This document shows positions 31,014 through 38,766 of a stretch of 64,000 nucleotides of DNA, piece after piece. Position 1 is the stretch's first letter, and every line of letters starts with the position of its first letter. Made by a program: the position numbers and the translations under genes. This DNA is from Aeromonas schubertii (lineage in GTDB: Bacteria; Pseudomonadota; Gammaproteobacteria; Enterobacterales; Aeromonadaceae), in the NCBI RefSeq assembly GCF_000820105.1, contig NZ_CDDB01000049.1, positions 113,888 to 177,887 on the forward strand. Reading direction: 5' to 3'. The notes beneath the pieces were generated by a model that was not told where the DNA came from, ran no database searches, and saw only the letters and a program-made list of their open reading frames with translations.

Positions 31014-31571
31014 TTAAGGAACCAAAATGGCTCGCCAGCTGGCGAGAATAATCGTATCTATCTGCTGTTCGTCCAGCGCAGAGACTTGCAGACGAGCCAG
31101 TTGGGCAATGTGTACCACCGAGTCCAGGCTCAAGGCGCTGAGCAGACGCGGGGGCAGGTCAATAAACAGGCCGGTCACGCGCCCCTGCTCGAAGAAGTCG
31201 AGAATGGGCTGCCACAGGTCCCACACATCCAGCTCGATCTCGGGGTAGTTGGGGGAGGCCTCGTATTGCGCCTTGCAACGCAGGGCGTCGGGGTCCTCGC
31301 TTAACACCCTGAACGCATTCAGCCAGAGGCGTCGATACTGCTCGAAAGGGGGCTGTGTCGGGTCATGATCGGCCAGAATGATCGCCAGCGCCTGGATATG
31401 AACGTGGCGATGCAGTTGGCGTAGCAGGTCATCCTTGTCGCTGAAATAGCGATAGATGGTACCGGTCGCCACGGCGGCCTGTTTTGCCACCATGGACATA
31501 GAGAGTCCGTGGAACCCCTTCTCTGCCAGCAGCTCCTGGGTTGCCTGAAAGATGCGTTCGCGTTTGTCCAT
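31014..31571 (-). CDS. TetR/AcrR-family repressor of the RND efflux operon
   Basis: A 185-residue regulator with N-terminal helix-turn-helix: MDKRERIFQATQELLAEKGFHGLS, then VAKQAAVATGTIYRYFSDKDDLL. The C-terminal ligand domain is diverged. I place the start at the ATG 31571; the frame extends further, but its upstream part would be encoded by the 16-bp operator palindrome (31584-31599) and the promoter. As the first gene of the efflux operon with a perfect palindrome over the predicted transcription start, it most likely represses itself and the pump until a toxic ligand binds. Confidence 0.88.
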   Translation of the reverse strand: MDKRERIFQATQELLAEKGFHGLSMSMVAKQAAVATGTIYRYFSDKDDLLRQLHRHVHIQALAIILADHDPTQPPFEQYRRLWLNAFRVLSEDPDALRCKAQYEASPNYPEIELDVWDLWQPILDFFEQGRVTGLFIDLPPRLLSALSLDSVVHIAQLARLQVSALDEQQIDTIILASWRAILVP

Positions 31572-31583
31572 GATGTCAGCTTT

Positions 31584-31599
31584 GAATGAACGTTCATTC
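31584..31599. promoter_or_regulatory. TetR operator of the RND efflux operon
   Basis: GAATGAACGTTCATTC is a perfect 16-bp palindrome, the length and style of AcrR/TetR-family operators. It covers the predicted start of transcription, 13 bp before the regulator's ATG. Confidence 0.75.
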
Positions 31600-31627
31600 A
31601 TTCTAGGGGGGGAGTCAGGCAAGTCAA
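31600..31627 (-). promoter_or_regulatory. Promoter of the tetR-adaptor-RND operon
   Basis: On the minus strand TTGACT (31627-31622), a 16-nt spacer rich in C, and TAGAAT (31605-31600). Transcription would start within the adjoining palindrome, so a bound repressor would block it. Confidence 0.7.
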
Positions 31628-31729
31628 GCCGCAACCGGGGGCGACAAGAGGAATTTTTGGTCCCTTTGTCTAATGCTTGCGCATTATGTCTTAAAAATGG
31701 GCAGTCAGATGAAGGAGATAAAAAAAAGC

Positions 31730-31758
31730 TGGACAGGATGGGGGGGCATCATTAATAT
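31730..31758 (+). promoter_or_regulatory. tRNA operon promoter with GC-rich discriminator
   Basis: TGGACA (31730-31735), 17-nt spacer, TAATAT (31753-31758), then TGCGCCCC. The GC-rich discriminator right after the -10 is typical of stringently controlled stable-RNA promoters. About 20 bp before tRNA-Arg. Confidence 0.6.
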
Positions 31759-31779
31759 TGCGCCCCGTTCGACAGCGTG

Positions 31780-31856
<77 letters not shown>

Positions 31857-31904
31857 TTAAGCGTGCCGCATAGCGGGTGCAGGAGTTGTCGAATAACAGC
31901 TGTG

Positions 31905-31980
31905 GTGGCTGTAGCTCAGTTGGTAGAGTCCCGGATTGTGATTCCGGTTGTCGTGGGTTCGAGTCCCATCAGCCACCCCA
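31905..31980 (+). tRNA. hisR: tRNA-His (anticodon GTG)
   Basis: A 76-nt cloverleaf with encoded CCA; anticodon arm CCGGA-TTGTGAT-TCCGG. A G at 31904 sits opposite discriminator C31977, the extra G-1 expected of tRNA-His and kept by RNase P. Confidence 0.97.
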
Positions 31981-31999
31981 TTAATTTGCTGTGCACAGT

Positions 32000-32085
32000 G
32001 CGAAGGTGGCGGAATTGGTAGACGCGCTAGCTTCAGGTGTTAGTGTCCCCCGGACGTGAGGGTTCAAGTCCCTCTCTTCGCACCA
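32000..32085 (+). tRNA. leuT: tRNA-Leu (anticodon CAG)
   Basis: An 86-nt class II tRNA with long variable arm and encoded CCA. The acceptor GCGAAGG pairs with TCTTCGC (one G-U); the anticodon arm is CTAGC-TTCAGGT-GTTAG giving CAG, which reads CTG, likely a heavily used codon in this GC-rich genome. Confidence 0.97.
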
Positions 32086-32097
32086 TATTCTACGATT

Positions 32098-32116
32098 GAC
32101 CCGAAAGGGTCTTTTT
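32098..32116 (+). terminator. Terminator-like hairpin between leuT and proM
   Basis: GACCC-GAAA-GGGTC followed by TTTTT, 12 bp past tRNA-Leu. The stem is only five pairs but has a stable GNRA-type loop. It may split the tRNA operon or give partial readthrough into proM. Confidence 0.55.
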
Positions 32117-32132
32117 GTTTATCTGTCTTCAT

Positions 32133-32209
<77 letters not shown>

Positions 32210-32218
32210 CCTTGCATC

Positions 32219-32244
32219 AAACCGGCCTCAAGGGCCGGTTTTTT
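32219..32244 (+). terminator. Terminator of the tRNA operon
   Basis: AAACCGGCC / GGCCGGTTT (9-bp stem, 5-nt loop) running into TTTTTT, 10 bp past tRNA-Pro. A strong intrinsic terminator. Confidence 0.85.
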
Positions 32245-32386
32245 CGTTTTACCTTCTTCCTTACCTCCTGAGCCGTGGCCAGGGTCCCATGGGGGACCTG
32301 AACGGACATGGTTAAAATCTGTATTACGCTCAAAGAGGTTTTTGGCAAGCCATCTACCCGTTGCGCAGCAGACAAGGAAGTTCTCT

Positions 32387-34264
32387 ATGAAGATGTCCCA
32401 CAAAATAGGGCTGGCTGCCGCCGGCATCCTCTTTCTGGCCATCAGCACCCTCTCCTGGGTCCAGGTCAGCCAGGTCAAATCGACCATGAGTCATCAGGTG
32501 GCCTCTGATATCGGTGAAACCAGTGATGCCCTGGCCCGTCAGATAGAGAACTGGCTGGGGAGCAAGCTGGCTCTGATCGACATGATGGCGCAGCAAATCG
32601 ATGGCGAGTTTACTCCGGCACGGATCCAGTCCACCTTCGATACCCCCTTGTTGAAGCAGGAGTTTTTGCTGATTTTCGGCGGGCTCGACAGCGACGGAAA
32701 GCGCATCACCAACGACAAGAGCTGGGATCCTGCCAATTGGGACGCAAGGCAGCGTCCCTGGTACGGGGTGGCCAAGGCGGCCAACCAGGCCGTTCTCACC
32801 GAGCCTTACCCGGATGCGGCCAGCGGTGAGATCCTCATCTCGGCGGTCGCCAAGCTGAGCGAAAAGGGGCAGTTCAAGGGGGCATTTGGTGGTGACCTCA
32901 GTTTGAAGACGGTCTCGGATGCCCTCAATACGGCCAGTTTCAACGGGGCCGGCTATGCCTTCCTGCTGGCGGGCAATGGCAATATCGTCTCCCATCCCGA
33001 TAACCAGTGGAACGGGAAGAATTACACCGAGCTGCTGGGCAGTCGGGTTCCCCTCGAGAAAAACTTCACCACCATAGAGCACGATGGTCGAGAGCTGATG
33101 CTCTCGTTTACGCCCCTGAGCAACCTGAAAGGGATGGATTGGTATATCGGTGTCGTCCTCAATGCCGAGAAGGTCAATGCCGCCGCATCGGCGGTGCAGG
33201 CACGGGCTATGGTGGGGATTGTCATCGGGGTGTTGATAAGCCTGGTGCTGCTCGGGATGCTGACCAAGGCGCTGCTGCATCCCCTCGATGCCCTGAGCGG
33301 ATCGCTGCAAGAGATGAACCGGGGTGAGGGCGACCTGACCCGACGTCTGCCGGATCGCAGCCAGGATGAGTTTGGCCTGGTGGCGCGGGAGTTTAATGGT
33401 TTTGTCGGTTATCTGCAGGAGCTCATCAGCGATGTGATGTTCAGTGCCAGCCAGATAAAGGGCAGCTGTCAGCAGACATCGGATGAGGCTTACATGGCCG
33501 CCGATCGCCTGCAACAGCAGTTGCAGGAGCTGGATCAGCTGGCCACGGCCATGAACCAGATGGCCTCGACGGCCAACGAGGTGGCCCAGCATGCCCAAGC
33601 GGCGGCCCATGCGGCCCATGCGGCCAACGAAGAGACGGAGCAAGGGGTCTCTGTGGTCTCTCGTTCAACCTCCGCCATTCAGCGCCTGGCCGACGAGATG
33701 GAGCAGACCGGAGCCGCCGTCAACGACCTGGCCCGTTTCAGCCAAAATATCGAGTCTATTCTTTCGGTCATCACCAGCATCGCCGAACAGACCAACCTGC
33801 TGGCCCTCAATGCGGCCATAGAAGCCGCCCGGGCCGGGGAGTCGGGCCGTGGTTTTGCCGTGGTCGCCGATGAGGTGCGTTCGCTGGCTTCACGTACCCA
33901 GCAGTCGACCCGGGAGATCCGCGAGATGATCGATCAGCTGCAGGTCGGGGTACGGCAGACGGAAGAGAAGATGCGGCAGAGCCGCGACATCGCCAGCCAG
34001 ACTGCCCAGGACGCTCAGGAGGCCAACGAGGTGCTGGGCCGGATCCGCGATGCCATCAGCCAGATCAACGACATGAACCTGCAGATAGCCGCTGCCGCCG
34101 AGGAGCAGAGCTCGACCACCGAGGAGATAAACCGCAACACCACCAATATCCGCGACATCAGTCAGGAGGTGTCGCAGGGGGCCGAGCAGCAGGCACAGCA
34201 CTGCCTCGAGATGCGTGGTCAGATCGATCAACAGCTGGCCTTGCTGGGACGTTTCAGGGTCTAG
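32387..34264 (+). CDS. Methyl-accepting chemotaxis protein with dCache-type sensor
   Basis: A transmembrane chemoreceptor of 625 residues. TM1 is at about residues 6-28; the periplasmic region (about 30-275) looks like a double Cache (PDC) domain, with [24 protein letters not shown] as its typical ligand-pocket stretch; TM2 is near 285-307; a HAMP follows ([15 protein letters not shown]). The signalling domain carries the conserved hairpin tip [21 protein letters not shown] and then [15 protein letters not shown]. The ATG at 32387 follows AAGGAAG at good spacing; an upstream in-frame TTG is less likely. PDC receptors of this type often bind amino acids or organic acids; the ligand is not determinable. 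Single gene. Confidence 0.94.
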   Translation: MKMSHKIGLAAAGILFLAISTLSWVQVSQVKSTMSHQVASDIGETSDALARQIENWLGSKLALIDMMAQQIDGEFTPARIQSTFDTPLLKQEFLLIFGGLDSDGKRITNDKSWDPANWDARQRPWYGVAKAANQAVLTEPYPDAASGEILISAVAKLSEKGQFKGAFGGDLSLKTVSDALNTASFNGAGYAFLLAGNGNIVSHPDNQWNGKNYTELLGSRVPLEKNFTTIEHDGRELMLSFTPLSNLKGMDWYIGVVLNAEKVNAAASAVQARAMVGIVIGVLISLVLLGMLTKALLHPLDALSGSLQEMNRGEGDLTRRLPDRSQDEFGLVAREFNGFVGYLQELISDVMFSASQIKGSCQQTSDEAYMAADRLQQQLQELDQLATAMNQMASTANEVAQHAQAAAHAAHAANEETEQGVSVVSRSTSAIQRLADEMEQTGAAVNDLARFSQNIESILSVITSIAEQTNLLALNAAIEAARAGESGRGFAVVADEVRSLASRTQQSTREIREMIDQLQVGVRQTEEKMRQSRDIASQTAQDAQEANEVLGRIRDAISQINDMNLQIAAAAEEQSSTTEEINRNTTNIRDISQEVSQGAEQQAQHCLEMRGQIDQQLALLGRFRV

Positions 34265-34311
34265 ACGGTCACGTTTGTTTACATTTCCCCCCTTGGCCAC
34301 GAGGGGGGACA

Positions 34312-34320
34312 TGATATAAC
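34312..34320 (+). promoter_or_regulatory. Extended -10 before the lectin lipoprotein pair
   Basis: TGATATAAC is an extended -10 element, 47 bp before the first lipoprotein start. A C-run/G-run hairpin (34286-34309) just upstream may close the chemoreceptor transcript. Confidence 0.4.
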
Positions 34321-34366
34321 TCAGGCTTTCCGGCATCGGAGCCGGCGTCGTTCAGGCTTGATAATA

Positions 34367-34840
34367 ATGACCCATACCACTCTTCGCTCCGGGATGAGCC
34401 TCGGCTCGACCCTCCTGCTGGCGGCTTGCTCCTGGCAGCCCCCGACTCAGGATCTGATCAACCCCTATCTGCACCAAGGCGATGTGGCCGCACCATCGGG
34501 GCCTAGCGTGCTTACCAGTAGCGGCTTCTGCCTAGAGCCACAGCCCCTGGGGGGGGTGGTGACCCGCCCCTGTCGTGATCAGCAGGGCGAGCAGTTGGTC
34601 TGGTGGCAGGGACGTCTGCGCAGCGGCGGCTACTGTCTCGGTCAGGGCGGAGGAGGGCTGCAGCTGGCAGGATGTGATGAGGCACTGCGCTGGGTTTGGC
34701 GCCTCGGTAGCCTGCAGGATTCCGATTCCAAACTGTGCCTCGATGTGGCCGGTAATCGCCATCGGGCGGGCACGCCCCTGCGTCTGGCCGACTGCTACGG
34801 CGGTGCCAATCAAAGCTTTTCGCTCGGGGAGGCAGGATGA
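34367..34840 (+). CDS. Lipoprotein with ricin-B-like lectin repeats, first of pair
   Basis: A 157-residue exported lipoprotein. The signal peptide ends in the lipobox LLAAC at about residue 21. The mature part has ricin-type beta-trefoil signs: CLEPQPLG, then YCLGQGGGGLQLAGC, and best DSKLCLDVAGNRHRAGTPLRLADCYGGANQSF, a complete CLD...(Q/N)xF repeat. A further ATG-less start TTG (34358) is possible; I use ATG 34367. It probably binds carbohydrate at the cell envelope. The stop overlaps the start of a second lectin lipoprotein (ATGA), so the two are made together. Unknown function. Confidence 0.8.
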   Translation: MTHTTLRSGMSLGSTLLLAACSWQPPTQDLINPYLHQGDVAAPSGPSVLTSSGFCLEPQPLGGVVTRPCRDQQGEQLVWWQGRLRSGGYCLGQGGGGLQLAGCDEALRWVWRLGSLQDSDSKLCLDVAGNRHRAGTPLRLADCYGGANQSFSLGEAG

Positions 34841-35379
34841 AGCGCCCCTCTCCTCTGATCGTCGCCTGCCTCTCCCTCTCTCTGGGAGGGTGCCAGAGCC
34901 TGGATGGCAACGACCTCCTGCTGGGGGCCGTGGTGATTGGCGCCATAGGTGCGGCCGCCTACTACGACCACAAGCAGGAGAAGAAGGAGCGCCGCAATCG
35001 GGAAGAGAAGGGCGGTCAACTGTTGGCGAGCAGCGGCAAATGTCTCGACATTGCGGGTGGCATCCGTAATGGCAACCGCCTGCAACTCTGGGATTGCCAC
35101 GGGGGTGACAATCAGCGCTTTCGCCTCGATGGTGACAGGGTGAGGATTGGCGACAAGTGCCTGGATGTCTCGGGTAACGACAGGGATCCGGGGGCCCGGG
35201 TCATTGCCTGGGATTGTCACGGTGGCAGCAACCAACAGTGGCGCTGGGAGCGTGGCCGCCTCGTCAGCCGCAACAGTGGCCTCTGCCTGGATGTCGAGCG
35301 GGGGCGTTCGGAAAGCGGCACGCCTGTGCTCCTGTGGACCTGCCACGGCGGTGACAACCAACGCTTTCGTTGGCAGTAA
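34837..35379 (+). CDS. Lipoprotein with three ricin-B-type repeats, second of pair
   Basis: A 180-residue exported lipoprotein. The lipobox is LSLGGC (Cys at about residue 19), followed by a hydrophobic stretch LLLGAVVIGAIGAAAYY and a very basic/acidic linker KQEKKERRNREEK. Then come three beta-trefoil repeats: CLDIAGG...LWDCHGGDNQRF, CLDVSGN...AWDCHGGSNQQW and CLDVERG...LWTCHGGDNQRF. Each has the QxW-like end and the aspartate-containing CLD start of sugar-binding ricin-B subdomains, so all three sites may be functional. The linker could span the peptidoglycan. Followed by a strong terminator. Target sugar unknown. Confidence 0.85.
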   Translation: MKRPSPLIVACLSLSLGGCQSLDGNDLLLGAVVIGAIGAAAYYDHKQEKKERRNREEKGGQLLASSGKCLDIAGGIRNGNRLQLWDCHGGDNQRFRLDGDRVRIGDKCLDVSGNDRDPGARVIAWDCHGGSNQQWRWERGRLVSRNSGLCLDVERGRSESGTPVLLWTCHGGDNQRFRWQ

Positions 35380-35382
35380 ACA

Positions 35383-35407
35383 AAACGGGAACCCTGGGTT
35401 CCCGTTT
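35383..35407. terminator. Bidirectional terminator between lectin pair and yigL
   Basis: AAACGGGAACC / GGTTCCCGTTT, 11-bp perfect stem with 3-nt loop, A-run before and T-run after, between convergent genes. Confidence 0.8.
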
Positions 35408-35413
35408 GCGATC

Positions 35414-36208
35414 TCACAGGGCGAAACAGCGTTCCAGATAGTGGGCCACGCCATCCTCATCCGAGGTGAGGGTACGCTGGTGGTCGGGCAGGGCCTGCAG
35501 CAGGCGGTCATGGGCGTTACCCATGACCACGCCGTGGCCGACCATGCTCAGCATCTCGAAGTCATTCATGCCGTCGCCGAAGGCGATGGCCTGCTCCAGC
35601 GCCAGGCCGTTCTTGGCCAGCACTGCACGTACCGCGCTTCCCTTGTTCACCTCACCGTGCATCACCTCCAGGCAATCCGGCAGGGAGAAGGTGATGTTGA
35701 GGCTATCCTGGTAGCGGGCCTTGAGCTGCTGCTCGATGGTGAGCAGCTTCTGGTGGTCGCCGATGTAAAAGACCTTGTTGATCTTGTCCATGGGGTGGGT
35801 GGCAAATTCAACCTTGCGGTAGGTAAAACCCGACTCGGAGTGGAACTGCAGCAGCCAGGGCATCTCCTCCTCGACCAGCCACTCCTCCCCGTAGTAGACA
35901 TTGAGATGAATGGCAGGGTCCCGTGCCAGTGTGACCAGCTCGCGAGCCGTCTCGTCGGCGATGGTTTGGTTGAAAACCAGGCGGTTGCTGGGGTCGTGAA
36001 CCACGGCACCGTTGGAGGTGATGAGGTCGATGTCGAGGCCCAGGGTATCGCGGATATGGCGTACGTCCACATAGTGGCGGCCGGTCGCCATCACAAACTT
36101 GACCCCTTGCTGCACCAGGCGATGCAAGGTGTCGCGGGTGCGGGCCGAGATCTGGTGGGCGCCGTTAAGCAGGGTTCCGTCGAGATCGGATACAACAACT
36201 TTATACAT
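35414..36208 (-). CDS. yigL: HAD-family sugar phosphatase YigL type (Cof-like)
   Basis: A cytoplasmic haloacid-dehalogenase phosphatase with C2B cap. In E. coli YigL dephosphorylates sugar phosphates and pyridoxal phosphate. It has 264 residues (E. coli 266). Motif I VVSDLDGTLL, motif II VMATGRH, motif III lysine in EVNKGSAV, motif IV AFGDGMNDFEML are all present. Two adjacent ATGs exist; the second (36208) has better spacing to GAGG. It lies after pldB as in E. coli. Confidence 0.92.
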   Translation of the reverse strand: MYKVVVSDLDGTLLNGAHQISARTRDTLHRLVQQGVKFVMATGRHYVDVRHIRDTLGLDIDLITSNGAVVHDPSNRLVFNQTIADETARELVTLARDPAIHLNVYYGEEWLVEEEMPWLLQFHSESGFTYRKVEFATHPMDKINKVFYIGDHQKLLTIEQQLKARYQDSLNITFSLPDCLEVMHGEVNKGSAVRAVLAKNGLALEQAIAFGDGMNDFEMLSMVGHGVVMGNAHDRLLQALPDHQRTLTSDEDGVAHYLERCFAL

Positions 36209-36299
36209 CATCACCTCGGGGTTACGAATGAAAGCGGGAGCAGTGTACAGCACCTGCTCCCGCCACCCCATTTATTTAGCAGCCCAAAAAATAGCCGAC

Positions 36300-37328
36300 T
36301 CAGTAGCGTTCAAGGAATGCGAGAGCTGCCTGCAGCGCCGGTTGGCGCTGTGCATCCTGCTCGATGAAGAGCTCATGCCAGGCCCCCTCGATACGCATCG
36401 GCTTGCCTCCCTCGCAGGGCGCCGCGAGGCAGAAGGCATCCTGAGCGGAATTATCCACCACGCTGTCCTCGCCCGCCTGCAGCAGCAGAAGCGGCGTCTT
36501 GATCTGCGCCGCCTCGGCGATGATCTGCTCACCGGCCAGGATCCCTTCACGGATCCAGTGGGCGGTGGCGCCGCCCAGCTTCACCTCGGGGGTTCGCTCG
36601 TACTGCTCCCGAAACAGCTGATAGCGCCGGGGGCTATGGGTCAGCTCGTTGTCGGCGAAGCCATGATCGGCATAAGGTCCCTGGCCGGGGCCATAAGGGG
36701 GCTCGCCAAACCAGCCACCGACCGTGTCCATGGTGCTCGCCAGCCCCTTGGCCAGCCAGGCTGGCAGGCCGCCGAGGTTGATGCCCATCATGGGGGAGGA
36801 GAGCACGGCGGCCTGGATGTCGTCAGGCCAGCGTTCCAGATAGCGTGCCGAAATGGCGCCCCCCATGGAGTGAGCCAGGATAAACACCTTGGCCGGTTTG
36901 TCTTGCTCTACCACCCGGTCGTGAAAGGTCTTGAGATCATCCACATAGTCTTCGAAATGGGCCACATATCCCTTCTGCGGGTCCTGCAGCATCCGGCCCG
37001 AGCGCCCCTGACCTCGGTGGTCGACGAGATAGAGGCTGTAGCCCTGATTCCACAGGTCCAGGGCCAGCTCCTGATACTTGAGATAGGTTTCGACCCGGCC
37101 ATTCACCACCATGATGGCCCGCTCACTGCCCGGGTGACGCAGCACGGCGTAGCGGATGGGCACCTGGTCCTTGCCGATAAACTCCCCCTCACGGGCATGT
37201 TGCTGCCAGAAGGCGGGTAAGAGGTCGCGGTGCAGTGCCTCGAGGTGCTCTTCGGTGCTCAGTGGTGCGGTCAAGGCGAATACTCCAGGGGTCAACAGGG
37301 CAAGGGTAAGCAGCCAGGCGGCCTTCAT
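36300..37328 (-). CDS. pldB: Lysophospholipase L2 homolog with signal peptide
   Basis: An alpha/beta hydrolase that removes the remaining acyl chain from lysophospholipids. It has 342 residues. The nucleophile serine is in the elbow FILAHSMGGAISARYL near residue 135; VDHRGQGRSGR precedes it; late acid and histidine lie in AGEDSVVD and GAWHELFIE. Unlike E. coli PldB it begins with a clear signal peptide (MKAAWLLTLALLTPGVFA then LTAP), so export to the periplasm or outside is predicted. The start overlaps the catB stop (ATGA). Confidence 0.88.
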   Translation of the reverse strand: MKAAWLLTLALLTPGVFALTAPLSTEEHLEALHRDLLPAFWQQHAREGEFIGKDQVPIRYAVLRHPGSERAIMVVNGRVETYLKYQELALDLWNQGYSLYLVDHRGQGRSGRMLQDPQKGYVAHFEDYVDDLKTFHDRVVEQDKPAKVFILAHSMGGAISARYLERWPDDIQAAVLSSPMMGINLGGLPAWLAKGLASTMDTVGGWFGEPPYGPGQGPYADHGFADNELTHSPRRYQLFREQYERTPEVKLGGATAHWIREGILAGEQIIAEAAQIKTPLLLLQAGEDSVVDNSAQDAFCLAAPCEGGKPMRIEGAWHELFIEQDAQRQPALQAALAFLERY

Positions 37329-37987
37329 GATGCAATCTCCGTTTGCCAGATACGGTAAAGGGTCTCTATCTCCCCCGAGCAGAGCAGGGGCATGTGTTGT
37401 TTGAGCGTCTCGAGGGGCCAATCCCACCAGCTCATCTCCAGCAGCATGGCAATCTGCTCATCACCGAAGCGGCGGCGGATGGGCTGGGCCGGGTTGCCAC
37501 CGACTATGGTGTAGGGGGCCACATCCCGGGTCACCACGGCGCGAGTGGCGATCACGGCGCCATCTCCTATGGTGATGCCCGGCATGATCATCGCCTCCGA
37601 GCCGATCCAGACGTCGTGGCCGATGCGGGTGTCTCCCTTGCGTTGAAAGCCACTTTTGACCCCGTCACCGAAGCGGGCCGCATCGAAGGGGAAGGTAGAA
37701 ATCCAGTCCATGCGGTGGCCCTGATTGCCGGCGAGCAGGAAGCTGGCGCCCGAGCCGATGGAGCAGAACTTGCCGATGATGAGGCGGTCCACCTCACCCC
37801 ATTGGCCGCTCTCCCAGGTGGTACGGGTCGAGCCATCGCCCAGCAGATAGCGGACACAGTGGTCCTCGAACGCTTTGCCGTGGTAGTAGCCGGAGTAGTA
37901 GCTGTACTCCCCCGCCTCGATATTGGGGTTGCTCAGGTGATCGCGAATCACCCGGGATTCGAGCCAACTGCCGAACGGGTTCTCCAT
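37325..37987 (-). CDS. catB: Type B chloramphenicol O-acetyltransferase (CatB/xenobiotic acetyltransferase)
   Basis: A left-handed beta-helix acetyltransferase that inactivates chloramphenicol by acetyl-CoA transfer. It has 220 residues (CatB proteins about 210). The block NPNIEAGEYSYYSGYYHG, FCSIGSGASFLLAGNQGHR with catalytic His91, and DVWIGSEAMIMPGITIGDGAV are very close to CatB of integrons and chromosomes. It starts inside the trmH stop codon (TAATG) and ends over the pldB start, with no attC site, so it is a resident chromosomal gene rather than a cassette. The natural substrate may differ from chloramphenicol. Confidence 0.9.
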   Translation of the reverse strand: MENPFGSWLESRVIRDHLSNPNIEAGEYSYYSGYYHGKAFEDHCVRYLLGDGSTRTTWESGQWGEVDRLIIGKFCSIGSGASFLLAGNQGHRMDWISTFPFDAARFGDGVKSGFQRKGDTRIGHDVWIGSEAMIMPGITIGDGAVIATRAVVTRDVAPYTIVGGNPAQPIRRRFGDEQIAMLLEMSWWDWPLETLKQHMPLLCSGEIETLYRIWQTEIAS

Positions 37988-38718
37988 TACTCCTCCAGGG
38001 ACTCTTCCTCGTCGTCCAGATGCGTCCAGCTGTCGCGGGTCATCTGTACCTTCTGCCACCAGGCCTCGTCGGCCAGGATCTCACCCTCGGGGCCGAGTCG
38101 GGGGTAGGGAAGCTCTTTTTGTTTGCAGATCCTGGCGAAGATGGGATGTCCCCCTTCAAACAGGATGGCGTTCTGCTCTTCGGGATCCAGCGGGCAGCCG
38201 CGGGCGTAGCAGCCGGCCAGCTCCCGTTGGCGCTGCGCCTCATAGAGGATGGCGGCGGCGGCGACCGAGACATTGAGGGACTGCACCATGCCGACCATGG
38301 GCACCACGACATGGTGGTCGGCCAGGGCCAGCGCCTCGTCGGTGATGCCGAACTTCTCCTGGCCGAGCAGGATGGCGGTGGGTTTGGTGTAGTCGATGGC
38401 GCGAAAGTCTACCGAGCTCTCGGATAGGTGAGTGGCCAGGATTTGCATGCCACTGGCCTTGAGCTCGGCCACGGCGGTGTGAATGTCTTGATGCAGTTTC
38501 ACATCGACCCAGTTCTGGCTGCCCCGCGCCGTGCCCTTGCGTTTGGCGATGCGCTTGCGCGGCCACACCGCATGTACCCTGTGAATGCCGATGGCATCGG
38601 CGGTGCGCACTATGGCGGCCAGGTTGTGGGGCTTGTGTACCTCTTCCAGGCAGACGGTGAGATCCAGCTGACGCATGGCCAGCATGTCGGTGATGCGCTT
38701 GAAGCGTTCGGGGGTCAT
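37987..38718 (-). CDS. trmH: tRNA (guanosine-18-2'-O)-methyltransferase
   Basis: A SPOUT-fold enzyme that methylates G18 in the D-loop of tRNA. It has 243 residues (E. coli 229). Motif 1 is EEVHKPHNLAAIVRTADAIG with the catalytic arginine, motif 2 AILLGQEKFGI, motif 3 VVPMVGMVQSLNVSVAAAAILYEA. A longer acidic C-terminal tail ends DDEEESLEE. Next to spoT as in E. coli; a hairpin lies between. The stop shares one base with the catB start. Confidence 0.95.
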   Translation of the reverse strand: MTPERFKRITDMLAMRQLDLTVCLEEVHKPHNLAAIVRTADAIGIHRVHAVWPRKRIAKRKGTARGSQNWVDVKLHQDIHTAVAELKASGMQILATHLSESSVDFRAIDYTKPTAILLGQEKFGITDEALALADHHVVVPMVGMVQSLNVSVAAAAILYEAQRQRELAGCYARGCPLDPEEQNAILFEGGHPIFARICKQKELPYPRLGPEGEILADEAWWQKVQMTRDSWTHLDDEEESLEE

Positions 38719-38742
38719 GACTCTTCTCTTGTCTAAAGCAGC

Positions 38743-38760
38743 GGGCGGCTTGCGCCGCCC
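38743..38760 (-). other. Hairpin between spoT and trmH
   Basis: GGGCGGC / GCCGCCC, 7-bp stem and 4-nt loop, seven bases past the spoT stop. No U run directly follows, so a processing or pause hairpin is more likely than a terminator. Confidence 0.5.
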
Positions 38761-38766
38761 GTCTGG

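Noticed and set aside
37325-37987. catB as a mobile integron cassette
   Set aside because: No attC-like 59-base element or integrase nearby; codons overlap with both neighbours and composition is the same.
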